Source: Pseudevernia furfuracea (Eukaryota; Ascomycota; Lecanoromycetes; Lecanorales; Parmeliaceae). Taken from it: a stretch of 64,000 nucleotides of DNA. This document shows positions 11,765 through 22,154 of the stretch, one piece after another (position 1 is the stretch's first letter; the number at the start of each line of letters is the position of its first letter). A model generated the notes under the pieces. It was not told where the DNA came from, made no database searches, and worked only from the letters and a program-made list of their open reading frames with translations. Both the position numbers and the translations under genes were made by a program. The stretch is taken from positions 434,001-498,000 of the forward strand of contig JAIUPT010000030.1 in NCBI GenBank assembly GCA_022315425.1, in the 5' to 3' direction.

Positions 11765-12606
11765 CTTGGCTTCATCTTCGTATCACCACTGTCCTAAGAG
11801 CAAGTGAGCTTCATTGCTCCCAATCGTTACAGGAGTCTAGCTTCGGCGACCACAGCTCCAAGCGAGTTCCATGCTTAGACGTGGACGTGTTGCAGATGTG
11901 AGTGATTTCATCATTTGCGCAGCCTCCACTGCAGATTCATCAAGTATGGCAAGTGGAGTGTTCCCTATCTATCAGATCGACTCATGTGTCCACTACGGAT
12001 GGTTCGATACACTCGACTCCCAGCCCTTCGCAGCATTTGGCAAGGAATGCCGCATGTGAAAAGCTAGGCTAGACATAGATTGAACATAGAAGGCAGCTTG
12101 CGAAACCGACGGCAGGTAACCTTCAACAAGCCAAAAGTCGAAGACAGGCCTCGCTGAGGAACTTAGGCAAATGTATCGTCGTGAAATATGTTCCGAGAAC
12201 CAGAACTATGCGAGGAGATTGAATGGGAGAGAAGGGGAGCTGCTAGTGAACTTTCCCGGGCCTCACGCCCTGCACATTGTCCTAATCTCGACCTCCAGAA
12301 GTCATCGACATGGGAGATTTATCCCTCGGATTCCCGTAGTATTCCAAGGGATTTCTACACCCGATCTGTGAAAAGCAGCAGTATCGAATCTGACACCCCG
12401 ACTATAAACAGGCAGCAAGCCTAGACGAAAAGATGCAGTACCGTCGTAGACCGAACCCACACCAAGTCGATGATCATAAAAGGACGTCCAAGGAGTAGGT
12501 ATGTAGGTTCTCCCGCAATCTAGGTACTCTCTCGCCGTAATTAAATGTATATACACCTTTCCAACGAATACTAAATACCCAATTCGTTGCCCGACAAAGG
12601 AAACTC
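11765..12606. other. Intergenic between convergent genes
   Basis: 3' flanks of the DF-motif gene (+) and the DUF2985-like gene (-). Frames at 11871-12059, 12171-12424 and 12302-12610 lack family signal. Nothing else seen. Confidence 0.5.
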
Positions 12607-14358
12607 TCACTGAACACCAATCTCGGGTGCTGAACCCTTCTCCTCTGCTGTCGCCTTATCCTTCCTCTTGCTCTTCTTCTGCTTCTCTCCGGAAACAACA
12701 TCCCTTTCCACATCCGCCAGCATCTCTTCTTCCTTTACGGGTATACCTTCGAAATTCTTCACCCTCTTGCCCTCCTGAAACGACATTAATCCTCCCAGTC
12801 CAGCAACTATACATGCCAATGCCACAAACGTCCCCGTGCTCCAACTCGGTCGCTTGTACCTGTTGAACCCCCACATGAAGCCTGAAAGAACGGCTTGGAG
12901 GAAAGTGTTGATAACGAAGGCCCAAATGACATAGTCGAGTTTCCACATACGAGTAGCCGGCGCACGGATACCTGTCAGGGGGGCGTCGGGAATTTTGGAG
13001 GGTGGTAGTGGAATGGCGGAGTTGTTCTCTGGGTCGTCGACAGGTGCGTCGGGGTCAGTGGGGAGATCCTGGCTACCTGCAAGACGGAACCAGCCTCTGT
13101 GGATGCCAGCGAGTCTACGCAGCGCAGATTCGTCATGGCCGATACGGAATTTCATTAGATAGTAGAAGTCACGGAAGCGCCAGGGTATGAGGCCAAAGCC
13201 TGTGACGCAGAAAAGGGAGTTGAGTATTTGAGAGTCGATTTCGATCCAGATGCGGCGAGGGGCGTTGATGTTGTTGCATTCTTTCTGGCCATGTGAGCCG
13301 GGTGGGTAGCACATGAATTCTTGTCCACCGCCAATGAGTAGTAGGAATAGCATACCACCCCAGGCCACTACGTTGAGGCCATATAGGACGATGAGGAAAC
13401 CGAGGGGTGTGATGGTAAACTTCCAGAAGGCTTTGAGCCCGATTTTGGTCGCTTCGCCCCAGGTGTGTTTGGGAGGGAATTTGTAGCCATTGGGATAGAC
13501 GCCGTCGGCGTTAGGCCCTGGGTCTTTGGAAGCTGCAGAGGAGGATGAAGGACGAGGAGTGCCAGTGGTGATTGTAGTCAGCTTCTCGCTTTTCCCGCCG
13601 GTCACGGACACTGGTTCGCCGGCGGGATCCTGAAATTTCTTCGGCAGGCGTTTAGTGTTGTCCCGTTCATCAAGAGGGTCAACATCTTCATCGTTGTCGG
13701 GAATAGCGTACGGATCAGCAGAACTCTTCAGTTGAGCAGCCTTCCCAGAGGTGGTCGTCTTCGGTTTCCGGACGTAGGATTGGTTATCGATTTTGCCTCT
13801 TCCGATGAACTTTGAAAAAGGATCATCGTCATCGTCATCTGTAGCGATGGGTCTCTGAGGAGCCCTCGTTGCTTGTGTAGTGGTGCCCTGGCTAGGCAAC
13901 GTCCCTTGTTGGACAATGGGGGAAACTGGACTACCCTCATCTGCGGCCTCGGTATGTGCGTCCAACGGGTTCGTATTTGTCTGCTGCCTTTGCAAACTTC
14001 CAGGCGTCTGCGCTGAATTTGATCTTGACAACCGCCTGGTGCTTTCTTCACTGACTGTGCTATTCCTCCGCTGCATTTCTCGGTCCCATCCATCATGCGA
14101 AAAGCTTCCACTTCGAATCTCTGCTGGGGTTGGTGCTTGTGCGAGTGCATTGCCGGTGGCTTGCCACATGCCAACAGGTGGACTGGACTCAAGAAATCTA
14201 AGCGAAGCGCTTCTTACTCTGCCCGAGCTTGCAGTAGATGATCGATTCCTCGTCTTTGTATCGTCCATGCCTTCGAGGGCGGAGAGGGGAGTGCGAACAG
14301 GAGGCGAATTTGCACTACTGTCAGTCGCCATGATTGGAGGGTGGTCGTAGCTCGCCAT
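12607..14358 (-). CDS. Fungal membrane protein, DUF2985-like
   Basis: Single-exon 583-aa protein, ATG at 14358-14356 (a second in-frame ATG is residue 10). The first ~270 residues are Ser/Thr/Pro-rich and disordered with many basic-Ser phosphosites. The conserved core follows: PNGYKFPPKHTWGEATKIG, a first membrane helix (PLGFLIVLYGLNVVAWGGML), then RRIWIEIDSQILNSLFCVTG and GLIPWRFRDFYYL, typical of the fungal DUF2985 family. Two more helices (VIWAFVINTFLQAVLSGFMW; GTFVALACIVAGLGGL) come before a charged C-terminus (KQKKSKRKDKAT). No biochemical function is known to me. The family name is from memory of the RRIWIEIDSQ block and should be confirmed by a profile search. Confidence 0.82.
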   Translation of the reverse strand: MASYDHPPIMATDSSANSPPVRTPLSALEGMDDTKTRNRSSTASSGRVRSASLRFLESSPPVGMWQATGNALAQAPTPAEIRSGSFSHDGWDREMQRRNSTVSEESTRRLSRSNSAQTPGSLQRQQTNTNPLDAHTEAADEGSPVSPIVQQGTLPSQGTTTQATRAPQRPIATDDDDDDPFSKFIGRGKIDNQSYVRKPKTTTSGKAAQLKSSADPYAIPDNDEDVDPLDERDNTKRLPKKFQDPAGEPVSVTGGKSEKLTTITTGTPRPSSSSAASKDPGPNADGVYPNGYKFPPKHTWGEATKIGLKAFWKFTITPLGFLIVLYGLNVVAWGGMLFLLLIGGGQEFMCYPPGSHGQKECNNINAPRRIWIEIDSQILNSLFCVTGFGLIPWRFRDFYYLMKFRIGHDESALRRLAGIHRGWFRLAGSQDLPTDPDAPVDDPENNSAIPLPPSKIPDAPLTGIRAPATRMWKLDYVIWAFVINTFLQAVLSGFMWGFNRYKRPSWSTGTFVALACIVAGLGGLMSFQEGKRVKNFEGIPVKEEEMLADVERDVVSGEKQKKSKRKDKATAEEKGSAPEIGVQ

Positions 14359-15032
14359 TATTGCGGCGCAATCGTAGATACTCTAACGATTCCTTTCTGG
14401 TAGGTTACTCAAGCTGTAGAGTCATGTAGGTCTGGAATTTTCAAAAGAGGGACATGGTTAAGCTGGTTACCGGATCTTGGCGGTTGGCGGAACCAAGCAG
14501 GTTACTATACGTTGGCAATTCTCAGTCTCTTTGTCATGCATTGACTGTCAAGTCTCAAGAAGAGATTTTAATATAACGACGGAATCATTTGAAAAGCAAT
14601 GGACAGAGAAGTACGGTGAAGTACAACAAGCAAAGATCTCGTGGTCAACAAGAAGGGTATTCACTAGAGAAGCGCTACCAACGTTTTAGACTCAAGATAA
14701 CTAAGGTAAGTTTCGTATTTATTAGGGTACTACTCTCGCTTGGTGATGCTATAGCCTATGGTAACAGACACTACTGCTCGTATTAACATTCGTAATTAGC
14801 AGCAATAATATAGCATGTAAGAGACCTGCACAGCGATTACTTAATAACAATACTTATCATGTCCCGCAACCACCCAGGCCTCCGAGTCAGCATTTTAAGG
14901 GTGCTATATCAGCAACCCCTCATGACCGCGACAAATTAATTGGTCTCGACAAACCTTAGCTGCGAACTTGAAGAAAACTCTCTGCTCCAGAGTCCACACA
15001 AACGAATCCGGAACAACCGTTCATCATTCTCC
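14359..15032. other. Divergent promoter region, DUF2985-like / Sen15
   Basis: 674 bp between the starts of two divergent genes. AT-rich in 14560-14870. The open frame reading into Sen15 from 14940 begins at TTG and is not credited as coding upstream of the ATG at 15033. No RNA gene seen. Confidence 0.5.
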
Positions 15033-15557
15033 ATGACGGCCGTCACACCTCCGCCTTCCGCCCTCACCTCCCTCATCGCCTCCCACTCCCCTCCATCCAC
15101 CCACTCCCCTCACCACTACAACCTCGCTCTCCAAATCCTCCACAACCTCCAACATCAGCACTCGTGGTCATCCCTCCGCATCCACACGCACTCTCCCCTC
15201 ACTAGCACCCCGCTCTCGCGGCCACTGATAGCGGGATCGCCTCCGAAGAGGATATATGTGCATCCGGATCAGCAGGTGGAGGAGTTGAAGGCGGGGGTGA
15301 AGGACGACGAGGTCGAGGTGGAGAGGGAGTGGGTGCTGCCGACGCACCTGCAGGAGAAGTGGTCGCTGAGGAGATTCGCCGAGGTTTTTGATGGGGTGGG
15401 GGAGGAGCCGCCTGAAAGTGATGGAGGGCAGATAGGGGAAGAGGTGAAGGGAAAGAGGAGGGGCGGGAAGAGAGTCCTGCTGGCTACGTTGGGTGATGAT
15501 AGCACTGTCGTGTATTATATCGTGCATGATGGGATGGTGAAACCTAGACAGAATTGA
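15033..15557 (+). CDS. sen15: tRNA-splicing endonuclease subunit Sen15
   Basis: Single-exon 174-aa protein starting at the ATG MTAVTPPPSALTSLIASH. The N-terminal helix (HHYNLALQILHNLQHQHSW) and the C-terminal fold (EWVLPTHLQEKWSLRRFAEV; RVLLATLGDDSTVVYYIVHD; GMVKPRQN) match the fungal Sen15 family. Sen15 is the small structural subunit of the tetrameric Sen2-Sen34-Sen54-Sen15 endonuclease that excises introns from pre-tRNA; it pairs with Sen34 and lacks catalytic residues. A hydrophilic Glu/Gly/Lys-rich insertion (residues ~125-145) separates the last two strands. The conserved C-terminal YYxVHDG block supports the reading frame to the stop. Confidence 0.9.
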   Translation: MTAVTPPPSALTSLIASHSPPSTHSPHHYNLALQILHNLQHQHSWSSLRIHTHSPLTSTPLSRPLIAGSPPKRIYVHPDQQVEELKAGVKDDEVEVEREWVLPTHLQEKWSLRRFAEVFDGVGEEPPESDGGQIGEEVKGKRRGGKRVLLATLGDDSTVVYYIVHDGMVKPRQN

Positions 15558-15849
15558 TATCCCATAAAGCAAATTTAGATCCCCAAAGCCCATGGTTCTG
15601 CTCCACGTGTAAAAACAGTTGGAATCTGAAAAGGCTTTTCCGAAAGGCTTAAACTATGAAAGACACGGTACTGGTGACACCTAAGTTTAGATCTGAAGGC
15701 TACAGCCTGCCATCCGAAGAAGATAATGTCTCGTGGTATATCCTGCCGAACGCCAGCCCCTCAAATCGCTTTCAAGCCAAACTTCTCCCACCCTCCACCA
15801 GTGAATTTCTCCCGGTTTCGTGAGCCTTTCCTCTGAAAGTCTCCTGGCT

Positions 15850-16916
15850 TTACACACCATCCACGTCTCCGACCCATAGGAATGCAGCACCCGTCAGCGT
15901 CGCTGCCAGACCCCAGACACTGGACCACCCTGCAGCACCCAAGAATTCTGCGCCTTCCAGAGAACCGTAAGTTTGAAGTATAGTGTGCGCTCCGCCCATG
16001 GCAACCAGTGTGGCAGTCCTCTTGATCAGTATTCTTGCCCTATGTGAATATCCCCAGAGATTGTACGCAACGGTCTCTCCAAGTGTGGCAGTCTCTGGAT
16101 TGAATGCAGCTGTTTCTTTGTCGTGTTTGTCAGCTTTCGCTGCTATAGCCGGCGTAAAGAGGAACACCTTTGCTGCGAAGCCAGTGGGTAGGAAGGATAG
16201 GATGAGCCATGGGAAGTTGGGGTTGTACGCTGCAGAAATGTCGCGCATGCCGTCAAAATGGGTTACGAGATAAACCGGCAGCCAGGTGCCATAGCTGCCA
16301 AAGACGACAACAGTGTAAATGCCTGCTGCGAGAAGGCTCGTGTATATCTGTACACCGGTGTCGTTGATCACTGAACGGTTCGCGGCGACACCTTTAGGGG
16401 TCTTGATGCTATGAATGCTGGAGGAGACTTTGAGACTGTAGAACGGGACATAGGCAGTCAAAGTATCAATAGCGATGCAATAAGCTGAGGTCGTTGGCCT
16501 AATCTGGTAAAAAGTCGAGAGGAAATAGTGATATGGGAGGTGCGTCAGGAAAGTCAGAGCGGCGAAGTCGGTACCTAAAGAATCACAATTAGATTTGCGT
16601 CGCCATCAGAGAGCGCTGAATCCATACTGTCGAAGCCTCCGTACCACCCAACAGCCAGCTGAGTAGCCTTCCAACCCAGTAATGCAGCTATTTCCCACCA
16701 GTTGTCGCGGCTCCTGCTGACAGTGGCGAGATCGCCACTGGTGAATGGCGAGACGAAAGAATAGAGAAAGGAAGAGATTGTCAGGCTGAAGACCACGAGA
16801 AGAGGAAAGCGAAATTCAGCAGGCAGCTTGGAATTTGACGCAGGAGATGCCGCTGGTATGGTAGCTGGTGGTTTTGAAGAGCCTACCCGGCGATTGATTT
16901 GTGTTGTCCTTGCCAT
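15850..16916 (-). CDS. Multi-spanning membrane protein, unknown function
   Basis: Two exons, 16916-16628 and 16574-15850, with a 53-bp GTATGG...TAG intron, encode 337 aa. After a basic N-terminus (MARTTQINRRVGSSKPPAT) there are about seven hydrophobic segments, including FPLLVVFSLTISSFLYSFVS, the conserved GWKATQLAVGWYGGFDS, LTFLTHLPYHYFLSTFYQIR (spanning the splice), IYTSLLAAGIYTVVVFGSYG and FPWLILSFLPTGFAAKVFLF. The arrangement resembles a conserved fungal integral-membrane family of unknown function; I know no assigned substrate. The splice restores the continuous FDSTDFAALTFL reading. Confidence 0.78.
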
Positions 16917-17300
16917 GCTTTTGGATTTTGGTGAACTCGGGAAAGGTGGAGGAGTGAGGAGTGAAAGGGATCAAGCTTATGAATGCGAAACGAAAGTTTC
17001 GCGTCTTTGTTATGACGTGAAAAGAGAAGTTGATTGGCTGGATTTTGCCAAGCAAACTCTATCCGGTTAAGCGCCGTCTCTTTTACGAGTAACAGATCGT
17101 GTTCATACAGATGTTCCACCTTCCGCAAGAAGAGCAGTTATATCACTTTTAGAAAGCAGGCGGCTTGGCAGATATCGAAATCTGAGTACAGCGGTCTTGC
17201 CGTATGCGTCATTGAATCACTCAAATCGGCCTAATTGTCAGGTACTCTTGGTTGCATGCGTGCATGCCAATGTCCTCCACGCCCACCTCCAAACCCACTA
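16917..17300. other. Intergenic, 5' side of membrane-protein gene
   Basis: Promoter-side sequence of the preceding minus-strand gene, then the left flank of a transposon island. A short palindromic GCATGCGTGCATGC-like motif lies near 17254-17268. No gene seen. Confidence 0.45.
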
Positions 17301-17555
17301 TAGTCTAAAAATTTCAGAAACTTAAGTCGCTATGTTAAACAGCTGATCTTTAGATTTCTAAAAGATTCTAATCTATATATCGCAAGTTAAAACGTATATC
17401 GTTGCCTGAATATATAGCAAAACTACGCTTACTCAGCCCTACGGTAAAAAGAACCTCGGTTGTTTTATAATCGTCAAGACTACTTCGTGCCCGTCAAGAC
17501 TATTGATACATTAATCTTTAGTATATTTAATAGGTACTATGAGATTTTTAGACTA
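17301..17555. mobile_element. Non-autonomous MITE with TA target duplication
   Basis: An AT-rich 255-bp segment bounded by inverted repeats: TAGTCTAAAAATTTC at the left end and its near-complement (ending TTTTTAGACTA) at the right, one mismatch in 15. Each end is flanked by TA (17299-17300 and 17556-17557), the target duplication expected for Tc1/mariner-type insertion. There is no coding capacity. It sits ~50 bp left of a direct repeat bounding a larger transposon. Confidence 0.7.
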
Positions 17556-17604
17556 TAGTCACTGATCGTTGTGGGGTGCTAGAATTGCAATTTTTTCCCC
17601 TAGT

Positions 17605-17644
17605 TTCTCAAGGATTAAGAATATAGGGCTCAAATGAAAAACGG
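17605..17644 (+). repeat. Left copy of 40-bp direct repeat flanking the pogo-like element
   Basis: Begins TTCTCAAGGATTAAG and ends GAAAAACGG. It matches 19979-20018 at 38 of 40 positions. Its last three bases overlap the start of the left inverted repeat. Confidence 0.85.
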
Positions 17645-17686
17645 GATATGCACTTCCCTGGGATATGCACTTTAGGGCTAGGGCTT
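17642..17686 (+). repeat. Left terminal inverted repeat of pogo-like element
   Basis: 45 bp starting CGGGATATGCACTTCCC, containing two copies of GGGATATGCACTT. Inverted copy at 19933-19977 with one mismatch (C/T in the innermost third). Confidence 0.88.
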
Positions 17687-17777
17687 ACCAACACTCAAAT
17701 GCCTACATCGCACCAAAATTCTATGGCAACTCTGCATAATCATGTTGAATGATGTTGTTATGTCTCCGACAGCTACT

Positions 17778-19820
17778 TCATCGTTTTTTGTCTATTATGA
17801 GTCTACCACGAGTTGATTTCCGAACAGGACTCTCTTCCTCAACTACTTCCTGTACCACTGTAGCAGTCTTACCACCTCTCTTACCACCTCTTGCGGTACC
17901 TCTTTCACCTCTTCCACCTCTGTCACCTCTTTGTGATTGCTGTTTTGGAGGAGAGAGGCCTGGTAGAGGGAGTATTAGTGGGATCTCTGAGTCCAACAAG
18001 GATAAAGTAGTAATCTTTTTTTTGACTGGGCTAGTCTTCTTCTTGACTGGACTTCTTGTCTTTGTTTCAGCAAAAAGAGACGGTCCCAGGTGACACATGC
18101 TTTTGAATTGCTTCTAAAATTGCTTATCAGTCTCATGTTGCTGTCGTTTATTCATAGTCTCCTTGTTTAAGAGATGCGCTTGTCTCAAATGTGCTTGTTC
18201 ACGGTCAGCTCTCTGCTTCTTTCGCTCATCTATCTTAACAAGATCGTTGTTAATAGATTTCAGAAGAATGTTGTTTGCTAGCGCGGCATTGCAAGCTTTT
18301 CCAAGCTTTTCTGATAGTGTGGGATCAGGGTTTCCAGCCTTGATTTGCTACACCAGTCGATTGACTTGCTGCATATTTGCCGAGGTAAACGTCACAGAAA
18401 TGAAGTCACCATTGAATGCTGTGACTGTCATGTCTGATGAAGGTGTGTTAGGCCGTGGTTCTGGGATTTGAAGTCTCAACTTGTCAAAAACGATCTGGGA
18501 ATTGATCGGAAAAAGCCCACTCTTTTGCCATGCATGTTGAATGTTCTTCTCTGTTGCGGCATTCTTTCTGACCACTTGAATAAACTGAATAAAGTCACAT
18601 TTATCCATTTTGTAGCCTCCGTCATATCGTGTCTTCGCCTCCAAATGCTTGCGATATGCTGTTGCCAATGACTGAAAAAATCCAACATCAAGTGGCTGAA
18701 GAATATGTGTGGTGTGGGGAGGCAAGCATAGCAGAATAATGTCATTGCTAATGCAGAAAACGATGACTTTGGTACTGATATGGGAGGCATGCCCATCAAG
18801 TATAAGAAGGCGATATCGTCCTTTCAGAGTTCTTCGAGTCTGAGGCTCAAAGCACCTGGAGAAATTAGTCAAAATTGTATACAAAAACGGGGTAAACTGA
18901 GTATACTTCTCGAACCACTCCAAGCCAATAATATTATTTGTCCAGCTATTCTCGCTAACAGCAATATAGGCTTCCTTATCCTCCACGAAATCAAACCAGG
19001 CTTTCATTTGCCGCTTACCCTTAAGGATAAGAAACATCGAAAGAAGTCTACTGTCCGCAGAGATGCATTCAATAAGAGTTACCCACTCTCGATTCCCGTC
19101 CTGGGTTTTATACACCTGAATGTTCTCTCGAGAACATATCACTCTCGCTTTCCCAGTATCGCCAAGAGCAGATCCTTTCTCGTTCATATTGTACGTATCT
19201 TTCTTCTGAATATCGTACTTCTGAATCACAGACTCAACAAGCTGAAACCAGTGCAAAAGTAGGTAGGGATTATGAGTAGCAGCACGGTCCTTGTTCAATG
19301 ACTGACTAAATCGACTCTGCAACTCCGAATGACGGCCAAGAAACTTCGATACCCAGTTTTTACCTAGTGGCCTATGGTCTCCTTTGTCTACTAGTATCTC
19401 AGAAGCCATGAATCTAACTAGTTCAACTCTGGGAGGCCAATTCCAGGACGTCACTTGCAAGATTCACCCTGTCAGAGCTTCCTCCTCCACCGGGCTGAGT
19501 CGTAGTTCATTGTCATGTGTCTCCCGATGAGCACGAGTCTTATCGGCAAGACGTCGTCTAAGAGTGGTGGGAATGATACCATACTCGTAGGCAATTGGCG
19601 CAATTTCAGGCGGCTTTTTGTGGGGATCTGAGTTGTTCTCATAGAGCAAGTAGACTTGTTTATATTCGTCAATTGCGAGTTGCAATCGCTCTGATTTTGA
19701 GACCTCTTTTGAAGCCTTTGGGGGAGTCATAATAACAATTTTGGGAGGCAACGGGGGTACAGGACGGGGTGGAATGGGCTGGCTACTGGCTACGAGGGGA
19801 TTGTGAATTAATGAGGCCAT
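17778..19820 (-). pseudogene. Pogo-like (CENP-B/DDE_1) transposase, inactivated
   Basis: One frame runs from ATG at 19820 to a TGA at 17778-17780 (about 680 codons) but is interrupted by three in-frame stops: TGA at 19464-19466, TAG at 18348-18350 and TAG at 18114-18116. N-terminal DNA-binding region: a helix-turn-helix (KSERLQLAIDEYKQ; YEYGIIPTTLRRRLADKT) and a CENP-B-like domain (WPPRVELVRFMASEI; GKNWVSKFLGRHSEL). Catalytic core: YNMNEKGSALG, where the first aspartate of DDE_1 is Asn (codon AAC, 19182-19184); LLILDGHASH with the second Asp; HILQPLDVGFF with the third. All defects fit G-to-A or C-to-T transitions. The tail is Lys/Arg/Gly-rich. Confidence 0.88.
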
Positions 19821-19932
19821 TGTTCAGTCTCCTCGGCGACTATTAGAGACCGAAATGTATAGATTCGTCATAGATATGTGGACTTGTTTGGTGGCTTATG
19901 ATGGGGGAGATAGATTTGGAATTATATTTGGG

Positions 19933-19977
19933 AAGCCCTAACCCTAAAGTGCATATCCCAGGGAAGTGCATATCCCG
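19933..19977 (-). repeat. Right terminal inverted repeat of pogo-like element
   Basis: Inverted copy of 17642-17686 (44 of 45). One base after its end the right 40-bp direct repeat begins. Confidence 0.88.
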
Positions 19978-19978
19978 G

Positions 19979-20018
19979 TTCTCAAGGATTAAGAATGTAG
20001 GGCTAAAATGAAAAACGG
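19979..20018 (+). repeat. Right copy of 40-bp direct repeat
   Basis: 38 of 40 bases identical to 17605-17644; the two differences are A/G and C/A. It abuts the right end of the transposon. Confidence 0.85.
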
Positions 20019-20173
20019 CAGCTACTAGAGAACCTCAGAAGTCAAATACTGGTCAACAGTCACTACACCTTGACCAACGAGTCTTGTACCTTCATACTGC
20101 GTACATTGCACCAATATTTTCAAGTCTGGTTTGGCTGCGTTTCTTTCCTATCGCAAAGTTGAAGTTCTGCAAG

Positions 20174-22154
20174 ATGGCATATGCAATGTCTTTTTGCAGG
20201 CGTTCAGAGGTTTTTAAACGCTACAGCCAACAAAACAAGAAAATATATTCACTCGTTGTGCTCAGTGGGGCAGGATCGCCCACGAAGACCTCGTTCTGCC
20301 TGCACTCAAGGCGTTACGTTGGTGGCATTGGCGGACCCACGCCAGTGCAGATCGAGCTACAGGGAGAAGATGCCGAAGCATATACGCAGACTGAGCGAAA
20401 AGAGACCCGATCCGGCTGGAGTCCAACGCTTTTCAAGATGTTTGAAAGCGCAGCCACGACATTTGCCTCAATCCTCGTACTGGGGATGGCAGGATATGGC
20501 TATCACCGGGTATGTACATTTTTAGTGCAAGATGTTTCTGTTTGGACTACTGTTAATGCCCGTTGAAGCTGTCTCATTTTTCGCTTCTTTGCCTTGGAGA
20601 TGGGATACTGATTCCAAAATGTTCGCAGTATTACAAATACCTGGTTCTCAAAAAGATGACGAGAGCATTCGAGCCTGGCGATCCAGTCCTTGAATTAGCG
20701 GCTCTAGGAAAGGGAATTTCTAAAACGGTACTGGAAGAAGACGACCAACCGTGGATACGAAAAGCCGAGCAACTCAAGATAGACGAGGTATGTACGCTCG
20801 GGAGTAACATCTTCCCGGTCCGTCCCACAGTATGAGTCGTTAGTCATGTTTGGGGAGCATACATGATCTTCTTACTCTCGAGGCTCGTGTAATAGCTCTG
20901 AATTTTACCTTCAAGGTGTAATACTGACTCGAAATTTTCCTGTAGATTCTCAATGGTACACACAGTGGACATTATCATCTTATCATTGGCGAGAAAGGCA
21001 CAGGGAAGTCATCGATGCTACTAGATGCTATGCAGAAAGTGGGTGGAGAGGGCATCTCTATGTTTGAAGCGCATGCAGACCTTGAAATTTTTCGTATACG
21101 ACTCGGTAAAGCCCTTGACTACGAATTTCATGAGGATTACATTGGCAGCCTATTCAGTATCAAGGGCCCTCGAGAGGGAAACACAGCTCTCCTCGATATT
21201 GAACGAGCATTCAATAAGCTAGAAAAGGTTGCTTTGAGGCGCCGTGACACTGTTGGAAAACCTTTAGTACTCATCATCAACAGTACTCACTTGCTAAGGG
21301 ATGACGAGGATGGTCGAGATCTCCTGGAGCTTATCCAGCAACGTGCCGAGCAGTGGGCCGCAAGTCACCTGGTCACTGTTGTATTTAATAGCGATGACTA
21401 CTGGGTCTACGAGCGCCTCAAGCAATACTCCACACGAATGGATGTCCTTCCTGTACTTGATTTGCCAAAGGACCAAGCTATGTCGGCCGTGAGACAATAT
21501 CGTGTAAGAAACTTCAAGGAAGAACCCTCGACCGAGGTTCTTGAGGAGATCTTCGACCAAGTTGGTGGGCGGCTGACTTTCCTTAACCGCGTTGCAAAAT
21601 CGCTAGACATGCTAGAGACTTGTGATCACATCCGTCGAACAGAGAAAACCTGGTTTCTGAACAAGTGTTGGATCTTAGGCGAGGGTATGGACGACGATGT
21701 GATGGATCAACAAAAGTACGCGGCAGCAGCTATGGTATTGGCCAAAGCTCTTGTCGATCAGGAGAAGAAGATGGTTGGCAAAGGTACTGACCGCCCAGAT
21801 CAGGGCCAATTGCTACCGCAAATACCTCTGCATGAAGCCAGAGAGATTATGACAAGAGCAGATTTCATTCAGAGCTACGACCACATCAACATCTTCACCA
21901 TCGATGCGCAGGCCATGGTCCGAGCTGATTCAGTTCCCATGCAGAATTCTTTCCGTCAGATCTGCAGCGAGCCCGGGTTTGAGGAACATTTGCAAGCTAC
22001 GCTCGGCAGAATTTCTGACATTGAGAGCTTAGGAAGGACGCGAGAGCTTGTAGCCAAGGACTTGACCGCAGGGAAGTACAAGATCAGCGGAAGATCAGAT
22101 CCAGGAGAGTGTGTTACTGTGGAGGTTTTGCCGAACAAGGGCTCACCAGGGTGA
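20174..22154 (+). CDS. AAA+/STAND-like ATPase, probably mitochondrial membrane-anchored
   Basis: Three exons, 20174-20509, 20629-20787, 20946-22154, joined in phase 0 by GTATGT...CAG/TAG introns, give 567 aa. The N-terminus (MAYAMSFCRRSEVFKRYSQQ) is Arg-rich and lacks acidic residues, like a mitochondrial presequence; a single membrane helix follows (TTFASILVLGMAGYGYHR, ~94-112). The Walker A motif is GEKGTGKSS (K186). The Walker B position reads LVLIINSTHLL, with Asn/Thr where Asp/Glu are usual. A sensor-like FNSDDYW and winged-helix-like C-terminus (QQKYAAAAMVLAKALVDQEK; PLHEAREIMTRADFIQSYDH) follow. I do not know a characterised orthologue. The start is the first ATG after the transposon island; an earlier non-ATG extension is not supported. 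Confidence 0.8.

Larger units (their letters stand above)
17642..19977 (-). mobile_element. Degenerate pogo/Fot1-like DNA transposon
   Basis: A ~2.34-kb element bounded by 45-bp terminal inverted repeats (17642-17686 and 19933-19977, 44 of 45 matching) enclosing a minus-strand DDE_1 transposase frame broken by stops. Each inverted repeat holds two copies of GGGATATGCACTT spaced by four bases, likely transposase-binding sites, and ends inward with a TTAGGG-like stretch. Pogo-family elements normally duplicate only TA; here 40-bp direct repeats flank the ends instead. The near-identical inverted repeats suggest a moderately recent insertion. Confidence 0.88.

Noticed and set aside
20563..20628. 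Upstream extension of exon 2 of the AAA+ ATPase (KLSHFSLLCLGDG)
   Set aside because: Lies inside the intron; splicing at 20509/20629 gives a better continuous protein.
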